Below are positions 37,396-50,275 of a stretch of 64,000 nt of DNA, piece by piece; within the stretch, counting starts at the first letter, position 1; each line of letters opens with the position of its first letter. Under the pieces are notes generated by a model. That model was not told the origin of the DNA. It was given only the letters and a program-made list of their open reading frames with translations, and did not search any database. Where the stretch lies: positions 1,178,001 through 1,242,000 of the forward strand of contig NZ_JARTWB010000001.1 in NCBI RefSeq assembly GCF_031450785.1. The letters are read 5' to 3'. Source of the stretch: Caballeronia sp. LZ062. GTDB taxonomy: Bacteria > Pseudomonadota > Gammaproteobacteria > Burkholderiales > Burkholderiaceae. A program made the translations under genes and the position numbers.

Positions 37396-37692
37396 ATGCA
37401 CTATCTGCTCGTGTACCACCTTTGCGACGATTATCTGGACCGCCGCGCGCAGTTTCGGGATGCGCATCTCAAGCTGGCGTGGGAAGCGGTCGAGCGCGGA
37501 GAAATCGTGCTCGCCGGCGCGCTCGATGCGCCCGCGGATCGCGCGATGCTACTGTTCCAAGGCGACTCGCCGGCCGCCGCCGAAACGTTCGCGCGTAACG
37601 ATCCGTATGTGATCAACCAGCTCGTGGAACGCTGGGAAGTGCGCAAGTGGAATACCGTAGTGGGCGAGGACGCAGCCACGCCCGTCCGCTAG
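37396..37692 (+). CDS. YciI family protein
   Basis: 98 residues, dimeric alpha+beta-barrel fold. Pattern MHYLLVYHLCDDYLDRR, RDAHLKLAWEAVERGEIVLAGAL (catalytic-type His), and NDPYVINQLVERWEVRKWNTVVG. Related to muconolactone isomerase-like and polyketide-accessory proteins; no defined substrate. ATG 37396 chosen because GGAGG is 7 bases upstream; ATG 37390 is too close to it. Confidence 0.9.
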   Translation: MHYLLVYHLCDDYLDRRAQFRDAHLKLAWEAVERGEIVLAGALDAPADRAMLLFQGDSPAAAETFARNDPYVINQLVERWEVRKWNTVVGEDAATPVR

Positions 37693-37707
37693 ACCGGGAC
37701 CGGAGGC

Positions 37708-38676
37708 TCAGGCGTCGGCCGTCTCCTCGGGCCGCCGCCGTGCCGCGCGATAGAGGCTCGTGAGCGTGTCGTCCATCTGTTGCGATCGCTCGAACAATTG
37801 CGCGAGCCATTCCACGAAAGCCGAGACGCGCGGCGTCGCCTGCCGGCTCTTCAGGAACGCGACCGACACCTTCAGCGGCGGCGATTTCCATTGCGGGAGG
37901 ACCTCGCGCAGTTGCCCGGAGCGCAGATAGGGCTGCGCCGCGATGGAGAGCGGCTGAATCAGGCCGAGCCCTTCGAGCCCGCACGCGAGGTACGCGTGCT
38001 CATCGGCAACCTGCACGAAACCGCGCATGCTCACGGTGAAAGGCTTGCCATCCACGTCGAACTCGAAGTCCGCAGGGCGGCCGCTCTTCGCCGGCACGCA
38101 ATTCACCGCGACATGCTGCGCGAGCTCGTCGAGGCTCGTCGGCGTGCCGTGCTTCTCGAGATAGGCGGAACTGGCGCACGTGACCTGTTCGAGCACGCCG
38201 AGCCGCCGCGCGATCAAACCCGAATCGGGCAATTCACCGAGCTGAATGCTGCAATCGACGCCTTCGCCGACGAGATCGACATTGCGGATGCCGATGCCGA
38301 TCGACAGCTCGATCTGCGGATAACGCGCGTGAAATTCCGGCAGCGCGGGCACGACGATGGACGTCGCAACCGTGTCCGGCATTTCGACGCGCAGCCGTCC
38401 GCGCAGGCGCTCTTCGCCCGCGCCGAAGCCGGATTCGAGTTCGTCGATGTCGGCGAGGATCTGCGCGCAGCGTTCGTAGTAGGCCGCGCCGTCGACAGTC
38501 AGGTTCAGGCGCCGCGTCGTGCGTGCGAGCAGTTGCACGCCGACGAGCGCTTCGAGTTGTTGCACGGTCGTCGAGACGCTTGCACGCGGCATGCCGAGCG
38601 ATTCGGCAGCGCGCGTGAAGCTGTTCGTATCGACGACACGCGTAAAGACACGCATGGCATGGACGCGATCGATCAC
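37708..38676 (-). CDS. LysR-family transcriptional regulator
   Basis: 322 residues. N-terminal winged HTH (about 1-60; NSFTRAAESLGMPRASVSTTVQQLE), effector domain 90-295. The GTG start at 38676 (IDRVHAMRVFTRVV) has AAGGA in front; the ORF extends further upstream but without protein-like sequence. Belongs to the large CrgA/DsdC-like branch common in Burkholderia. Its target is unclear: neighbours are the YciI gene (convergent) and, further upstream, the MscS gene on the same strand. Confidence 0.9.
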   Translation of the reverse strand: MIDRVHAMRVFTRVVDTNSFTRAAESLGMPRASVSTTVQQLEALVGVQLLARTTRRLNLTVDGAAYYERCAQILADIDELESGFGAGEERLRGRLRVEMPDTVATSIVVPALPEFHARYPQIELSIGIGIRNVDLVGEGVDCSIQLGELPDSGLIARRLGVLEQVTCASSAYLEKHGTPTSLDELAQHVAVNCVPAKSGRPADFEFDVDGKPFTVSMRGFVQVADEHAYLACGLEGLGLIQPLSIAAQPYLRSGQLREVLPQWKSPPLKVSVAFLKSRQATPRVSAFVEWLAQLFERSQQMDDTLTSLYRAARRRPEETADA

Positions 38677-38830
38677 GTGGTTTTTCCTTGTTCGCGATGG
38701 AGGGCGATGCGCAGGCGCAGGGCAAGCGGAGACGCATCGGCGAATGGTCACATCGTAATGACCGGCGCCCGATGCGTGAATACACAAAACTGGACGATTC
38801 TTGCCTGATTCTTCCGGCAACCGCGACGCG

Positions 38831-40096
38831 TCAGAGCGTCGGCATCTCGCCGCGCAGGCGTCCTGCGACGCCCGCGAAGTCGCTGCCCGAAGGCGCCTGA
38901 TAGAGCCGCAGGCCCATCTCGGGAAGAATCGCGAGCAGATGATCGAATACGTCGCCCTGAATGCGCTCGTACTGCGTCCACGCAGTCGTCGCGGTGAAAC
39001 AGTAGACCTCGACTGGAATGCCTTGCGATTCCGGTTCCATCATGCGAACCATGATCGCCATGTCCTGCCGTATCTCCGGATGATGCTTCAGATAAGCGAG
39101 CCCGTACTCGCGGAATGTGCCGATGTTCGTGAGCCGCCGCCGATTCGCGGGCTCCGCCGCGAGTTCGCCGAGATTGCGGTTGGCCTGTTCGACTTCCGTC
39201 TGCTTTTGCAGCAGGTAATCGTGCAGCAGGCGAAAGCGCATCATGTGTTGCGTTTCCTCATCGGTGAGAAAGCGCACGCATTGGGCGTCGATGCGCATGG
39301 TCCGCTTGATGCGCCGCCCGCCCGATTCGAACATGTGCCGATAGTTGCGATAGCTCTCGGAGAAGAGCTTATAGGTCGGCACCGTCGTAACGGTGTTGTC
39401 CCAGTTCTGGACCTTCACCGTATGCAGCGCGATGTCCTTCACCGCGCCGTCGGCCAGAGCTTGCGGCATCTCGATCCAGTCGCCAATGCGCAGCATGTCG
39501 TTCGACGTGAGCTGGGTGCTCGCGACGAGCGACAACAGCGTGTCCTTGAACACGAGCAGCAGCACCGCGGAAAGCGCGCCGAGCCCGGAGAGCATCCAAA
39601 GCGGCGAACGGTTGATGAGTATCGAGAGCACCAGCACGAAGCAAATCAACGCGAGCGCGAGCTTGCCGATCTGGATGTAGCCTTTGATGGAGCGTGTCTG
39701 CGCTTCCTTGCTCTCGGCGTAGACGTCCTGCCACGCCGAAAGCGCGCTGCCCGTCGCGAGAAACACGCAAACCCACGCCGCACCGTGCGCGAGGCGCTCC
39801 ACGGCCGTCGCCCATTGCCCGATATGCGGCACTTCGCCGATGCCGAGCGCGACGACCGCGAACGGCGCCGCATACCAGAGCCGGTGATAGGCGCGATGCC
39901 GGATGAACGCCTTGTCCCACGCCACGTGCCCGGCGAGCACCAGCAGCCGATGAGCGATGCGCAGCAGCACGCGTGCGACGACCCATTGCGCGAACTCGGC
40001 GATGACGAAAAGCGCCACGAGCCCGAGGAGCAGTTGCGCCCATGGCTGCGTCGGAAGATGCTGCTGGAGCGTGTTCGGAAGCCAGTCGAGATTCAT
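38831..40096 (-). CDS. MscS-family mechanosensitive channel (YbdG-like)
   Basis: 421 residues: five N-terminal transmembrane helices (about 18-190) ending in the pore-lining helix (LSGLGALSAVLLLVFKDTLLSLVAS), then the soluble beta and alpha/beta cage domain (NDMLRIGDWIEMPQALADGAVKDI; NWDNTVTTVPTY). The IGDWIE and VKDI signatures and the acidic insert resemble the mini-conductance channel YbdG. ATG 40096. Divergent from the rpiR operon. Expected to release solutes on hypo-osmotic shock. Confidence 0.9.
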   Translation of the reverse strand: MNLDWLPNTLQQHLPTQPWAQLLLGLVALFVIAEFAQWVVARVLLRIAHRLLVLAGHVAWDKAFIRHRAYHRLWYAAPFAVVALGIGEVPHIGQWATAVERLAHGAAWVCVFLATGSALSAWQDVYAESKEAQTRSIKGYIQIGKLALALICFVLVLSILINRSPLWMLSGLGALSAVLLLVFKDTLLSLVASTQLTSNDMLRIGDWIEMPQALADGAVKDIALHTVKVQNWDNTVTTVPTYKLFSESYRNYRHMFESGGRRIKRTMRIDAQCVRFLTDEETQHMMRFRLLHDYLLQKQTEVEQANRNLGELAAEPANRRRLTNIGTFREYGLAYLKHHPEIRQDMAIMVRMMEPESQGIPVEVYCFTATTAWTQYERIQGDVFDHLLAILPEMGLRLYQAPSGSDFAGVAGRLRGEMPTL

Positions 40097-40270
40097 GCGA
40101 AAGGGGCGGAAGAAGCGATGCGTCCCGTATTGTGCATGAACGCGCACGGCTCGTCGGAGGCACGTGCGCCGCTTATCGAAAACCCCAGTTCGATGAAAAT
40201 GAATTTTTTTCGGCGACTGTTTTGGGTAAACATACTTTCACCGCGACTTCCGAGCTGCCTGCCGCCGCGT

Positions 40271-41263
40271 ATGTCCCGCCGTCCACCGGTCGTTCCGCCC
40301 GCGCCTGCCGATGAGCTGATTTCGACGCGCATCGCCGCCGCCATGCCGATGCTCACGCCGATTCATCAGCGCATGGGCGCGTTCGTGCTCGCAAACCTGT
40401 TCCGCTCGGCGACCATGCGGATCGACGAACTGGCCGACGCCGTCGGCGCGTCCATCGCGACCGCGAACCGCTTCGCGAGGGCGCTCGGTTTCGCCGGCTA
40501 TCCCGCGTTTCGCGAGGCGCTCGTGCGCGGTTTCGAAGCGACCATCGCGCCGGTCGAACGCCTGCGCTCGTCGCTGGAATCGCCTGCGAGCGGCGCGGAA
40601 GTCTTCGAGGCGTCGCTCGCGCAGGCTGCGGCGAACGTGCGTCTCGCCCAAACATCCGTCGATGCCGCGAAGGCCGAATCGCTCGTCGATGCCATTCTCG
40701 AAGCGCGCCGCGTGTTCGTGCTCGGCTACGGCGCGAGCGCCTTTCTCGCGGGCCTGATGGAGCACGGCCTCACGCCGTATTGCGCCAACGTGCAGTCGCT
40801 CGCGCTTCATGGCGGGCCGTCGCACGCGGCGCGGCGGCTCTTCACGGCATCGCGCGATGACGTGCTCGTGGCGATCGCCTTTCCGCGCTATGTCGACGAC
40901 ACCATTGCGCTCGCGCGGCAGGCGCAGCAACGCGGCGTGCGCGTCGTCGCGCTCACGGACAGCGGTGCGTCGCCGCTCGCGTGCATTGCGGATCTCGTGC
41001 TCACGATCCGCGCCGAGCGCAGGCTCGCCGCCAATTGCGATACGGCGGTGCTCGCCGTGATCGAAGCGCTTTGCGACGCGGTTGCGCATCGCGCGAATCG
41101 CTCGGTGGAAGCAGCATCCGGCCTCACCGAATTCGTGCTGCCGTGGCTTGTCGCACCGCCGATATTGAGCGGCGCGACAGCCACTGCGCCCGCCACTTCA
41201 GCGCACGCGCCGCGTCGCGCATCCGCCAAACGCCACACTCACACGGAGCCGCGCGAGACATGA
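40271..41263 (+). CDS. MurR/RpiR-family regulator of the peptide operon
   Basis: 330 residues: HTH_6 DNA-binding domain (about 25-95; MRIDELADAVGASIATANRFARALGF) and SIS sugar-phosphate-type domain (about 125-255; VFVLGYGASAFLAG; DDVLVAIAFPRYVDDTI). First gene of a seven-gene tail, and its stop overlaps the iaaA start (ATGA), so it probably autoregulates. The frame is open far upstream into the antisense of mscS, which is an artefact of high GC. ATG 40271 is my choice; its ribosome binding site is weak and ATG 40193 is an alternative. Effector unknown. Confidence 0.85.
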   Translation: MSRRPPVVPPAPADELISTRIAAAMPMLTPIHQRMGAFVLANLFRSATMRIDELADAVGASIATANRFARALGFAGYPAFREALVRGFEATIAPVERLRSSLESPASGAEVFEASLAQAAANVRLAQTSVDAAKAESLVDAILEARRVFVLGYGASAFLAGLMEHGLTPYCANVQSLALHGGPSHAARRLFTASRDDVLVAIAFPRYVDDTIALARQAQQRGVRVVALTDSGASPLACIADLVLTIRAERRLAANCDTAVLAVIEALCDAVAHRANRSVEAASGLTEFVLPWLVAPPILSGATATAPATSAHAPRRASAKRHTHTEPRET

Positions 41264-42239
41264 GCGCCATTCCAGTCATCGCCATCCACGGCGGCGCGGG
41301 CACGATCCTGCGTTCCGCCATGAGCACCGACGCCGAAACGCGCTACCACGCCGCGCTCGGCGACATCCTGCGCGCGGGACAGCGCGTGCTTGCCGATGGC
41401 GGCAGCGCGCTCGATGCCGTGACAGAGGCCGTGCGTCTGCTGGAAGACTGTCCGCTCTTCAATGCGGGCCACGGCGCGGTGTTCACTGCCGCAGGCACGC
41501 ACGAACTCGATGCGTCGATCATGGACGGCGCGACGCTCGACGCCGGCGCGATCAGTTGCGTGACGCGCGTGAAAAACCCCGTGCTTGCCGCGCGCCGCGT
41601 GCTCGACGTGAGCGATCATGTGATGTTCACCGCTGCCGGCGCGGAGGCGTTCGCAGAGGCGCAGGGGCTGGAATTCGTCGATCCGTCGTACTTTCATACC
41701 GACGCGCGCTATCAGCAATGGCTGAACGCCCGCGGCACGCAGGGCACGCTGCTGGATCACGATGCCGCAACACGAGCCGCACGGGTACAACAGACAGGCG
41801 AGGACGATCCCATCGATCCCAGGAAGAAATTCGGCACGGTCGGCGCGGTCGCGCTGGATGCGCACGGCCATCTCGCGGCGGCGACATCCACGGGCGGCAT
41901 GACGAACAAGCAGGCCGGCCGTGTCGGCGATGCGCCGTTGATCGGCGCGGGCTGCTACGCGAACGACGCGACCTGCGCGGTCTCGACCACCGGCACCGGC
42001 GAGATGTATATCCGTATGCTTGCGGCCTACGACGTCTCTGCGCAGATGGAATATCGCGGATTGACGCTCGCGGCGGCCGCCGAAGACGTCGTGATGAATA
42101 AGCTGCCGCGTATCGACGGACGCGGCGGTCTGATCGCCGTCGATGCACGCGGCAACGTCACGCTGCCGTTCAACACCGAAGGCATGTATCGCGGCTTCGC
42201 GCGGGTGGGCGAGCAGGCGGTCACGGCCATCTACCGATC

Positions 42240-42243
<4 letters not shown>
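41260..42243 (+). CDS. iaaA: Isoaspartyl peptidase / L-asparaginase (Ntn hydrolase)
   Basis: 327-residue precursor that self-cleaves before nucleophile Thr193 ([10 protein letters not shown]). Seen: IAIHGGAGT at the N-terminus, [10 protein letters not shown], and the beta-chain [26 protein letters not shown] substrate pocket. Cleaves beta-aspartyl dipeptides and asparagine. Linkage of iaaA to gsiABCD is known in enterobacteria. Starts by ATGA overlap with the regulator and ends by ATGA overlap with gsiA. Confidence 0.95.
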
Positions 42244-44141
<1,898 letters not shown>

Positions 44142-44203
44142 GCGATGAGCCGAAACAGCACCACATCGTAGTGAACCATAACGTCAAGCCAAGGAGCCTC
44201 ACG

Positions 44204-45769
44204 ATGCCGTCCTCTCGTCCTTCACCGTTGCGCGCGGTTTTCGCGGCCGGCGCGTTCACCGGCTTCGCCGCCTTGTCCGCACTCGGTCCCGTGTCCGCGC
44301 ATGCGCAAAGCACCGCCGTCATGGCGGTCGCCTCGACTTTCACGACGCTCGATCCTTACGATGCGAACGACACGCTGTCGCAAGCGGTCGCGAAGTCGTT
44401 CTATCAGGGGCTTTACGGCTTCGACAAGGACATGAAGATCCAGCCCGTGCTCGCGACGAGCTACGAAGCAAGCCCGGACGCGAAGGTCTACACGATCCAC
44501 CTGCGCCAGGGCGTGAAATTTCACGACGGCACAGACTTCAACGCCGAAGCCGTGAAGGCGGTGTTCGACCGCGTCACCGATCCCGCGAACAAGCTCAAGC
44601 GCTACAACCTGTTCAATAAGATCGACAAGACCGAAGTGGTCGATCCGAACACGGTGAAGGTGACGCTCAAGTTCCCGTTCTCGGCATTCATCAACGTGCT
44701 CGCGCATCCTTCGGCTGTGATGATCTCACCGACCGCGTTGAAGAAATACGGCAAGGAGATCGCATTTCATCCGGTCGGCACGGGACCGTTCGAATTCGTC
44801 GAATGGAAACAGACCGACGACCTGAAGGTGAAGAAGTTCGCGGGCTACTGGAAGAAGGGCTATCCGAAGATCGACATGATCGACTGGAAGCCGGTCGTCG
44901 ATAACAACACGCGCGCCGCGCTCATGCAAACGGGCGAAGCGGACTTCGCGTTTCAGGTGCCGTTCGAGCAGGCGGCGACGCTCAAGACGAGTCCGAAGGT
45001 GGACCTGATCGCCGCGCCTTCCATCATTCAGCGTTACATCAGCCTGAACATGCAGCAGAAGCCCTTCGATAATCCGAAGGTGCGCGAGGCGCTCAACTAT
45101 GCGATCAACAAGGAGGCGTTGGTGAAGGTCGCATTTGCGGGCTATGCGGTGCCGGCCGAAGGCGTCGTGCCGCCGGGCGTCGACTATGCGACGAAGACCG
45201 GCCCGTGGAAATACGATCCCGCGAAAGCGCGCGAACTGTTGAAGGAAGCGGGCTATCCGAACGGCTTCGAGACGACGCTCTGGTCGGGCTACAACTACAC
45301 GACTGCGCAGAAGATCATCCAGTTCGTGCAGCAGCAGCTCGCGCAAGTGGGCGTGAAGGCGTCGGTCGAGGCGCTCGAAGCCGGGCAGCGCGTGCAGCGC
45401 GTGGATAGCGCGCCCGATCCGGCCACGGCTCCGGTGCGCATGTACTACATCGGCTGGTCGTCCTCGACGGGCGAAGCGGACTGGGCCATCTCGCCGCTGT
45501 TGTCGAGCGCGTCGTTTCCGCCGAAGCTCGCGAATACGGCGTACTACAAGAACGATAACGTCGATGCCGACCTACAAAAGGCACTCGCGACCACCGACCG
45601 CAACGAGAAAGCCGCGCTCTACGCCGACGCGCAGAAGCGCATCTGGGCCGACGCGCCGTGGATCTTCCTCGTAACGGAGAAGGTCGTGTATGCGCGCAGC
45701 AAGCGTCTTTCCGGCGCCTACGTGATGCCCGACGGCTCCTTCAACTTCGACGAGATCGCCATCAAGTAA
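44204..45769 (+). CDS. gsiB: Glutathione/peptide ABC transporter periplasmic binding protein
   Basis: 521 residues, SBP_bac_5 family. Signal peptide ends at AHA near residue 35 ([12 protein letters not shown]). Seen: [22 protein letters not shown]-type [27 protein letters not shown] and [10 protein letters not shown], all family hallmarks. AAGGAG precedes ATG 44204; an earlier in-frame GTG at 44171 is less likely. Substrate assumed glutathione or short peptides because of homology and operon partners. Confidence 0.93.
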   Translation: MPSSRPSPLRAVFAAGAFTGFAALSALGPVSAHAQSTAVMAVASTFTTLDPYDANDTLSQAVAKSFYQGLYGFDKDMKIQPVLATSYEASPDAKVYTIHLRQGVKFHDGTDFNAEAVKAVFDRVTDPANKLKRYNLFNKIDKTEVVDPNTVKVTLKFPFSAFINVLAHPSAVMISPTALKKYGKEIAFHPVGTGPFEFVEWKQTDDLKVKKFAGYWKKGYPKIDMIDWKPVVDNNTRAALMQTGEADFAFQVPFEQAATLKTSPKVDLIAAPSIIQRYISLNMQQKPFDNPKVREALNYAINKEALVKVAFAGYAVPAEGVVPPGVDYATKTGPWKYDPAKARELLKEAGYPNGFETTLWSGYNYTTAQKIIQFVQQQLAQVGVKASVEALEAGQRVQRVDSAPDPATAPVRMYYIGWSSSTGEADWAISPLLSSASFPPKLANTAYYKNDNVDADLQKALATTDRNEKAALYADAQKRIWADAPWIFLVTEKVVYARSKRLSGAYVMPDGSFNFDEIAIK

Positions 45770-45777
45770 AGGCCGCG

Positions 45778-46698
45778 ATGCTCAACTTCCTTGCCAAACG
45801 CCTGCTCGGGCTGCTGCCGACGCTCTTTATCGTCGCGGTGCTGGTTTTCATGTTCGTGCATCTGTTGCCGGGCGATCCCGCGCGGCTCGCAGCGGGCGCC
45901 GAAGCGGACGAAGCGACGGTAGCGCTCGTTCGCGCGGACTTGGGCCTCGACAAGCCGCTGCCGCAGCAACTCGCGAGCTTCTTCGGCAAGGTCGTGCATT
46001 TCGACTTCGGCAGATCGACGCGAAGCAAGCGCCCCGTCAGCACCGAAATCGCCGAGCGTTTCATGCCGACGCTGTGGCTCACGCTCGCGAGCATGGTGTG
46101 GGCCGTGGTGTTCGGCATGACCATCGGCATCGTGTCGGCGGTATGGCGCAACCGGTGGCCGGACCGGCTCGGCATGACGCTCGCGGTGTCGGGCATTTCG
46201 TTTCCCGCGTTCGCGCTCGGCATGCTGCTGATGGAGATCTTCTCGGTGAAGCTCGGCTGGCTGCCCATCGTCGGCGACGGAACATGGCAAAGCTACGTGC
46301 TGCCATCGCTCACGCTCGGCGCAGCGGTGGCTGCCGTGATGGCGCGCTTCACGCGCGCGTCGTTCGTCGAGGTGCTCGGCGAAGACTTCGTGCGTACCGC
46401 GCGCGCAAAGGGCGTGCATGAGCCTATCGTCATCGTGAAGCACTGCCTGCGCAACGCGATGATTCCGGTCGTCACCATGATGGGCCTTCAGTTTGGCTTC
46501 CTGCTGGGCGGTTCGATCGTGGTGGAGAAAGTCTTTAACTGGCCGGGCCTTGGACGCTTACTCGTGGATGCCGTGGAAATGCGGGACTATCCGGTGATTC
46601 AGGCGGAAGTGCTGCTGTTCTCGCTGGAGTTCATCGTCATTAACCTGGTGGTGGACGTGCTGTACGCGGTCATCAACCCGACTATCCGTTTCAAGTGA
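45778..46698 (+). CDS. gsiC: Peptide ABC transporter permease 1
   Basis: 306 residues, DppB-like: signature [34 protein letters not shown] (in part) at the N-terminus, six helices, and the EAA loop [18 protein letters not shown] that contacts the ATPase. Eight bases after gsiB. Forms a heterodimeric channel with GsiD. Confidence 0.95.
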   Translation: MLNFLAKRLLGLLPTLFIVAVLVFMFVHLLPGDPARLAAGAEADEATVALVRADLGLDKPLPQQLASFFGKVVHFDFGRSTRSKRPVSTEIAERFMPTLWLTLASMVWAVVFGMTIGIVSAVWRNRWPDRLGMTLAVSGISFPAFALGMLLMEIFSVKLGWLPIVGDGTWQSYVLPSLTLGAAVAAVMARFTRASFVEVLGEDFVRTARAKGVHEPIVIVKHCLRNAMIPVVTMMGLQFGFLLGGSIVVEKVFNWPGLGRLLVDAVEMRDYPVIQAEVLLFSLEFIVINLVVDVLYAVINPTIRFK

Positions 46699-46705
46699 GG
46701 ACGGC

Positions 46706-47596
46706 ATGAGCGTAACCGTGCAAGCCGCACAGGACAGCCAGCAGAACGTCCGCACGCCGTGGACCGAGTTCTGGCGCAAGTTCCGGCAGCAGCATGTCGC
46801 GATGATCGCGGCGGTGTTCGTGCTGCTGCTGATCGTGATCGCGATCATTGCGCCGTATATCGCGCCTTTCGATCCGGAGAACTACTTCGACTACGATGCG
46901 CTCAACGCGGGTCCGTCCGCGGCGCACTGGTTCGGCGTCGATTCGCTAGGGCGCGATATTCTCAGCCGCATTCTCGTCGGCAGCCGCATATCGTTGACGG
47001 CAGGTTTGCTGTCGGTGGTCATCGGTGCGGTGATCGGCACGTTCTTCGGCCTGCTCGCGGGCTATTATGAGGGATGGTGGGACCGCATCGTGATGCGCAT
47101 CTCCGACGTGCTGTTCGCGTTTCCCGGCATTTTGCTCGCTATCGGCGTGGTCGCGATTCTCGGCAACGGCATGGTGAACGTGATCTGCGCCGTGGCCATC
47201 TTCAGCATTCCCGCGTTCGCACGGCTCGTTCGCGGCAACACGCTCGCGCTCAAGCATCTGACGTACATCGAGGCGGCACGCAGCATCGGCGCGTCGGACT
47301 GGACCATCATCGTGCGCCATATTCTGCCGGGCACGATTTCATCAGTGGTGGTGTACTTCACGATGCGCATCGGCACGTCGATCATCACGGCGGCGAGCCT
47401 CTCGTTTCTCGGCCTCGGCGCACAGCCGCCGACGCCCGAGTGGGGCGCGATGCTCAACGAAGCGCGCGCCGACATGGCGATGGCGCCGCACGTGGCCATC
47501 TTCCCGAGCCTCGCGATTTTCCTCACGGTGCTCGCGTTCAATTTGCTAGGCGACGGCTTGCGCGATGCACTCGATCCCAAACTGGACCGGCCGTGA
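46706..47596 (+). CDS. gsiD: Peptide ABC transporter permease 2
   Basis: 296 residues, DppC-like: N-terminal OppC_N segment, [10 protein letters not shown] loop, [24 protein letters not shown] loop [23 protein letters not shown], and [12 protein letters not shown] near the C-terminus. Seven bases after gsiC. Its stop overlaps the GTG of the next peptidase gene (GTGA). Confidence 0.95.
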   Translation: MSVTVQAAQDSQQNVRTPWTEFWRKFRQQHVAMIAAVFVLLLIVIAIIAPYIAPFDPENYFDYDALNAGPSAAHWFGVDSLGRDILSRILVGSRISLTAGLLSVVIGAVIGTFFGLLAGYYEGWWDRIVMRISDVLFAFPGILLAIGVVAILGNGMVNVICAVAIFSIPAFARLVRGNTLALKHLTYIEAARSIGASDWTIIVRHILPGTISSVVVYFTMRIGTSIITAASLSFLGLGAQPPTPEWGAMLNEARADMAMAPHVAIFPSLAIFLTVLAFNLLGDGLRDALDPKLDRP

Positions 47597-48618
47597 CGAA
47601 AGCACCGCACGTAGGCACCTTGCGAGCGGGCGCACGCGGCACGATAGCGGATGTCGCGGACGTGACGGTCGGCCACTGCACGCTCGATGATGGCAGCGTG
47701 CAAACCGGCGTCACAGTCGTGCGTCCGCATAGCGGTGACGTGTATCGCGCGAAAGTGCCCGCCGCCGCGTGCGTCATCAACGGCTTTGGCAAGAGCGTCG
47801 GCCTCGTGCAAGTCGATGAACTCGGCGTGCTCGAAACACCGATTGCGTTGACGAATACGTTCGGTGTCGGTGCTGTAGCATCGGCACAGATTCATTCGAC
47901 GTGCGAAGTAAATGAAGCGATAGGCCGTGACTGGCCGAGCGTCAATCCGCTCGTCTTCGAGTGCAACGACGGCTATCTGAACGACATGCAGGCGTTTGCG
48001 GTCGAAGAGGCGCACTATCGCGAAGCACTCGCCCGATGCTCGAAAGAATTCGCTCGCGGTGCCGTTGGCGCGGGCCGTGGCATGTCGTGCTTCGAGTTGA
48101 AAGGCGGCATTGGTTCGGCCTCCCGGATCGTGGACATCGGCGCAAACGACTATGCAATCGGCGCGCTCGTGCTCGCCAACTTCGGACGCTTGCCGCAACT
48201 GACGATAGCGGGCGACCCTGTCGGCCGCAGGCTGCACGCAGCCACGCAGAGTCGGATGGAGCCGGAACAAGGCAGCATCATCATGCTGCTCGCCACCGAT
48301 GCGCCGCTTGATGCGCGACAGTTGCGCCGTCTCGCGATGCGCGCCGCCGCCGGGCTCGCGCGCACGGGATCGGTCTATGGCCACGGAAGCGGCGATATCG
48401 CGCTCGCGTTCTCTACGGCGTACACCGTTGCGCACGATGCCGCGTGGGTCACGCTGCCGCCCTTGCTTGCCGACGCGCGCCTCGATCCGCTTTTTCAGGC
48501 GGCTGCCGATAGCGTCGAACAAGCCATTCTCGATGCGCTATTCAGCGCGAAGACCGTGACGGGTCGCGACGGCCATCAGCGGCTGTCGCTTACGGATGCA
48601 TTGAAACTTCAGCCATGA
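47593..48618 (+). CDS. P1-family aminopeptidase (DmpA/BapA type)
   Basis: 341 residues. Self-processing Ntn-like peptidase; predicted autocleavage Gly227-Ser228 in [15 protein letters not shown] gives the catalytic Ser at a new N-terminus, as in DmpA and beta-peptidyl aminopeptidases. Other signatures: [15 protein letters not shown] start ([13 protein letters not shown]), [37 protein letters not shown]. Family members release D-Ala/L-residues or beta-amino acids from peptide N-termini. GTG start overlaps the gsiD stop; ATGA overlap with the next gene. Substrate stereochemistry cannot be set from sequence. Confidence 0.9.
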   Translation: MTKAPHVGTLRAGARGTIADVADVTVGHCTLDDGSVQTGVTVVRPHSGDVYRAKVPAAACVINGFGKSVGLVQVDELGVLETPIALTNTFGVGAVASAQIHSTCEVNEAIGRDWPSVNPLVFECNDGYLNDMQAFAVEEAHYREALARCSKEFARGAVGAGRGMSCFELKGGIGSASRIVDIGANDYAIGALVLANFGRLPQLTIAGDPVGRRLHAATQSRMEPEQGSIIMLLATDAPLDARQLRRLAMRAAAGLARTGSVYGHGSGDIALAFSTAYTVAHDAAWVTLPPLLADARLDPLFQAAADSVEQAILDALFSAKTVTGRDGHQRLSLTDALKLQP

Positions 48619-49439
48619 AAGTACTGATTTCGAGCGATATAGAAGGCATCGCGGGCGTGTTCCATCCGGAGCAAACGCGGCCGGGCAACGCGGACTACGA
48701 GCAGGCGCGTCGCTGGATGACGCATGAAGCGAACGCGGCGGCGCAGGGCGCAATCGAAGGCGGTGCGTCCGAAGTATGGGTCAACGATTCGCATGGAGGC
48801 TTTCGCAATCTCCTGCCCGATGCTTTCGATGCCCGCGTCCAGCTCGTGCTCGGCAAGCCACGCACGCTAGGCATGATGGCGGGCCTTGAGGCATCGCCCG
48901 ATCTCGTGTTCATGGTCGGCTACCACGCGCGCGCGCAAAGCCGCGGGATTCTGGCGCATACGATCAATAGCGCGGCGTTCGCCCGCGTGCTGCTGGACGG
49001 TGACGAAGTCGGCGAAGCGGCGCTCTACGGCAGGCTCGCGGAAGAACGCGGTGCGCGCGTGGCGCTGCTGACGGGCGATGACGTCTTCGGCGCGGAGACG
49101 CTGCAGTTCTTTCCTGACGCGCGCTTCGTTTGCGTGAAGACGGCGCACGGCTATTCGAGCGGCGTCACGCAAACGCCCGCAGCGGCGTGCGAAGCGATCC
49201 GGCGCGCCGCCCGAGAAGTCGTCGAAGGAGCCGCGCCCGAAACGTTCGGCGCGCGCCATGCATCAAAAAACATGCACTGCGAACTGCGCGTGCAGACCAG
49301 CGCGCTCGCCGATCTTTTCTGCCAGTGGCCGTCGCTCGAACGCATCGACGGGGTCACGCTAGCCTTCGATGCGCCCGGTGCCGAGCACGTCGTTCGCACG
49401 CTCAATTGCCTTTCGGCAATGTCATTCATGTTGCGGTGA
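48615..49439 (+). CDS. dppA: M55-family D-aminopeptidase (DppA-like)
   Basis: 274 residues. Zinc ligands match Bacillus DppA almost position for position: Asp8 and Glu10 (SSDIEG), His60 (NDSHGG), His104 (GYHAR), with the acidic residue at 131-134 (EVGE). Hydrolyses peptides with N-terminal D-residues such as D-Ala-D-Ala; family members form a decameric chamber. Last gene of the rpiR-iaaA-gsi operon, coupled by ATGA overlap to the P1 peptidase gene. Confidence 0.93.
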   Translation: MKVLISSDIEGIAGVFHPEQTRPGNADYEQARRWMTHEANAAAQGAIEGGASEVWVNDSHGGFRNLLPDAFDARVQLVLGKPRTLGMMAGLEASPDLVFMVGYHARAQSRGILAHTINSAAFARVLLDGDEVGEAALYGRLAEERGARVALLTGDDVFGAETLQFFPDARFVCVKTAHGYSSGVTQTPAAACEAIRRAAREVVEGAAPETFGARHASKNMHCELRVQTSALADLFCQWPSLERIDGVTLAFDAPGAEHVVRTLNCLSAMSFMLR

Positions 49440-49510
49440 GGCCCGCAAGTGTCGTTAGAATGGAGCCCTTGAGCAGGCAAGCTCGATTCAGTAGCCGGCA
49501 GGCGAAGTCC

Positions 49511-49729
49511 ATGCATGACGTTAGACTCGCACACAACGACGACACCACGCTCGATCCCGCCGATCCCACGCTCGTCATGCGCGGATCATTGTTCATCGAC
49601 GGTCACGAGGCCGGCTGCTGGGAATCGCGGCGCGACGGCACACGGACTGCGCATCTGCGGCACGCCCGGGGTTGGATCGTCGAGTCGAGCCGCGCCGCGC
49701 TGACCGAGCGGCTCGCTCGCGGAGCGTGA
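49511..49729 (+). CDS. Small hypothetical protein (72 aa)
   Basis: Residues MHDVRLAHNDDTTLDPADP then a beta-type C-terminal half (GSLFIDGHEAGCWES, TAHLRHARGWIVESS). Charged, soluble. The in-frame ORF runs much further upstream as antisense-like noise within dppA, so the ATG at 49511 is a guess; one at 49460 also exists. Weak ribosome binding site. Not recognised. Confidence 0.5.
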   Translation: MHDVRLAHNDDTTLDPADPTLVMRGSLFIDGHEAGCWESRRDGTRTAHLRHARGWIVESSRAALTERLARGA

Positions 49730-49771
49730 CGTCCGCTTGCTGCGCTTTCATCAAGATAACTGAACAACAAC

Positions 49772-50149
49772 ATGTACCTGTCCATCATCGCGGTAGGACT
49801 CGGCGGCGGTCTTGGCTCGCTGCTCCGCTGGGCGCTCGGTCTGCGCCTCAACGCCGTGTTTCCGAACCTGCCGCTCGGCACGTTTTCCGCCAATGTGATT
49901 GCGGGTTACATCATCGGCGTGGCGGTCGCGTTCTTTGCGCGCGTCCCGGACGTTTCCGTCGAGTGGCGGCTTTTCGTGATCACCGGTTTGATGGGCGGCC
50001 TGTCCACGTTTTCGACGTTCTCGGCCGAAGTGGTCGCGCATCTCCAGCAAGGGCGGCTCGGCTGGGCGCTCGCGGAAATCGCGATTCACGTCGGCGCGTC
50101 GCTCTTGATGACCGCGCTCGGCATTGCAACGGTGGCCGTCGTAAGCTAA
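49772..50149 (+). CDS. crcB: CrcB/Fluc fluoride ion channel
   Basis: 125-residue protein with four transmembrane helices. Diagnostic [10 protein letters not shown] in helix 1, [14 protein letters not shown] in helix 2, and the Phe-box [16 protein letters not shown] in helix 3. Dual-topology dimer that exports fluoride. I looked for a crcB-type fluoride riboswitch in the short upstream gap and see none. Confidence 0.95.
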   Translation: MYLSIIAVGLGGGLGSLLRWALGLRLNAVFPNLPLGTFSANVIAGYIIGVAVAFFARVPDVSVEWRLFVITGLMGGLSTFSTFSAEVVAHLQQGRLGWALAEIAIHVGASLLMTALGIATVAVVS

Positions 50150-50275
50150 CTGTCGCGACACCTTTTGGCTTTTCTCACGCGCCTCTTTCCTACAATTCTC
50201 CCCGCGTTTCCGACGCCCAACTCTTCGCCGCGCTAGCAGCGGCTCGACTTTTATCGCAACAAAGAAGGTGAAGAC

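Noticed and set aside
38801-40270. Long upstream extension of the rpiR reading frame (total 820 codons)
   Set aside because: It is the antisense of the mscS gene; high GC keeps the frame open. RpiR similarity begins after about 40271.
49729-49771. Fluoride riboswitch upstream of crcB
   Set aside because: The gap is only 42 bases and shows none of the conserved crcB motif pairing.
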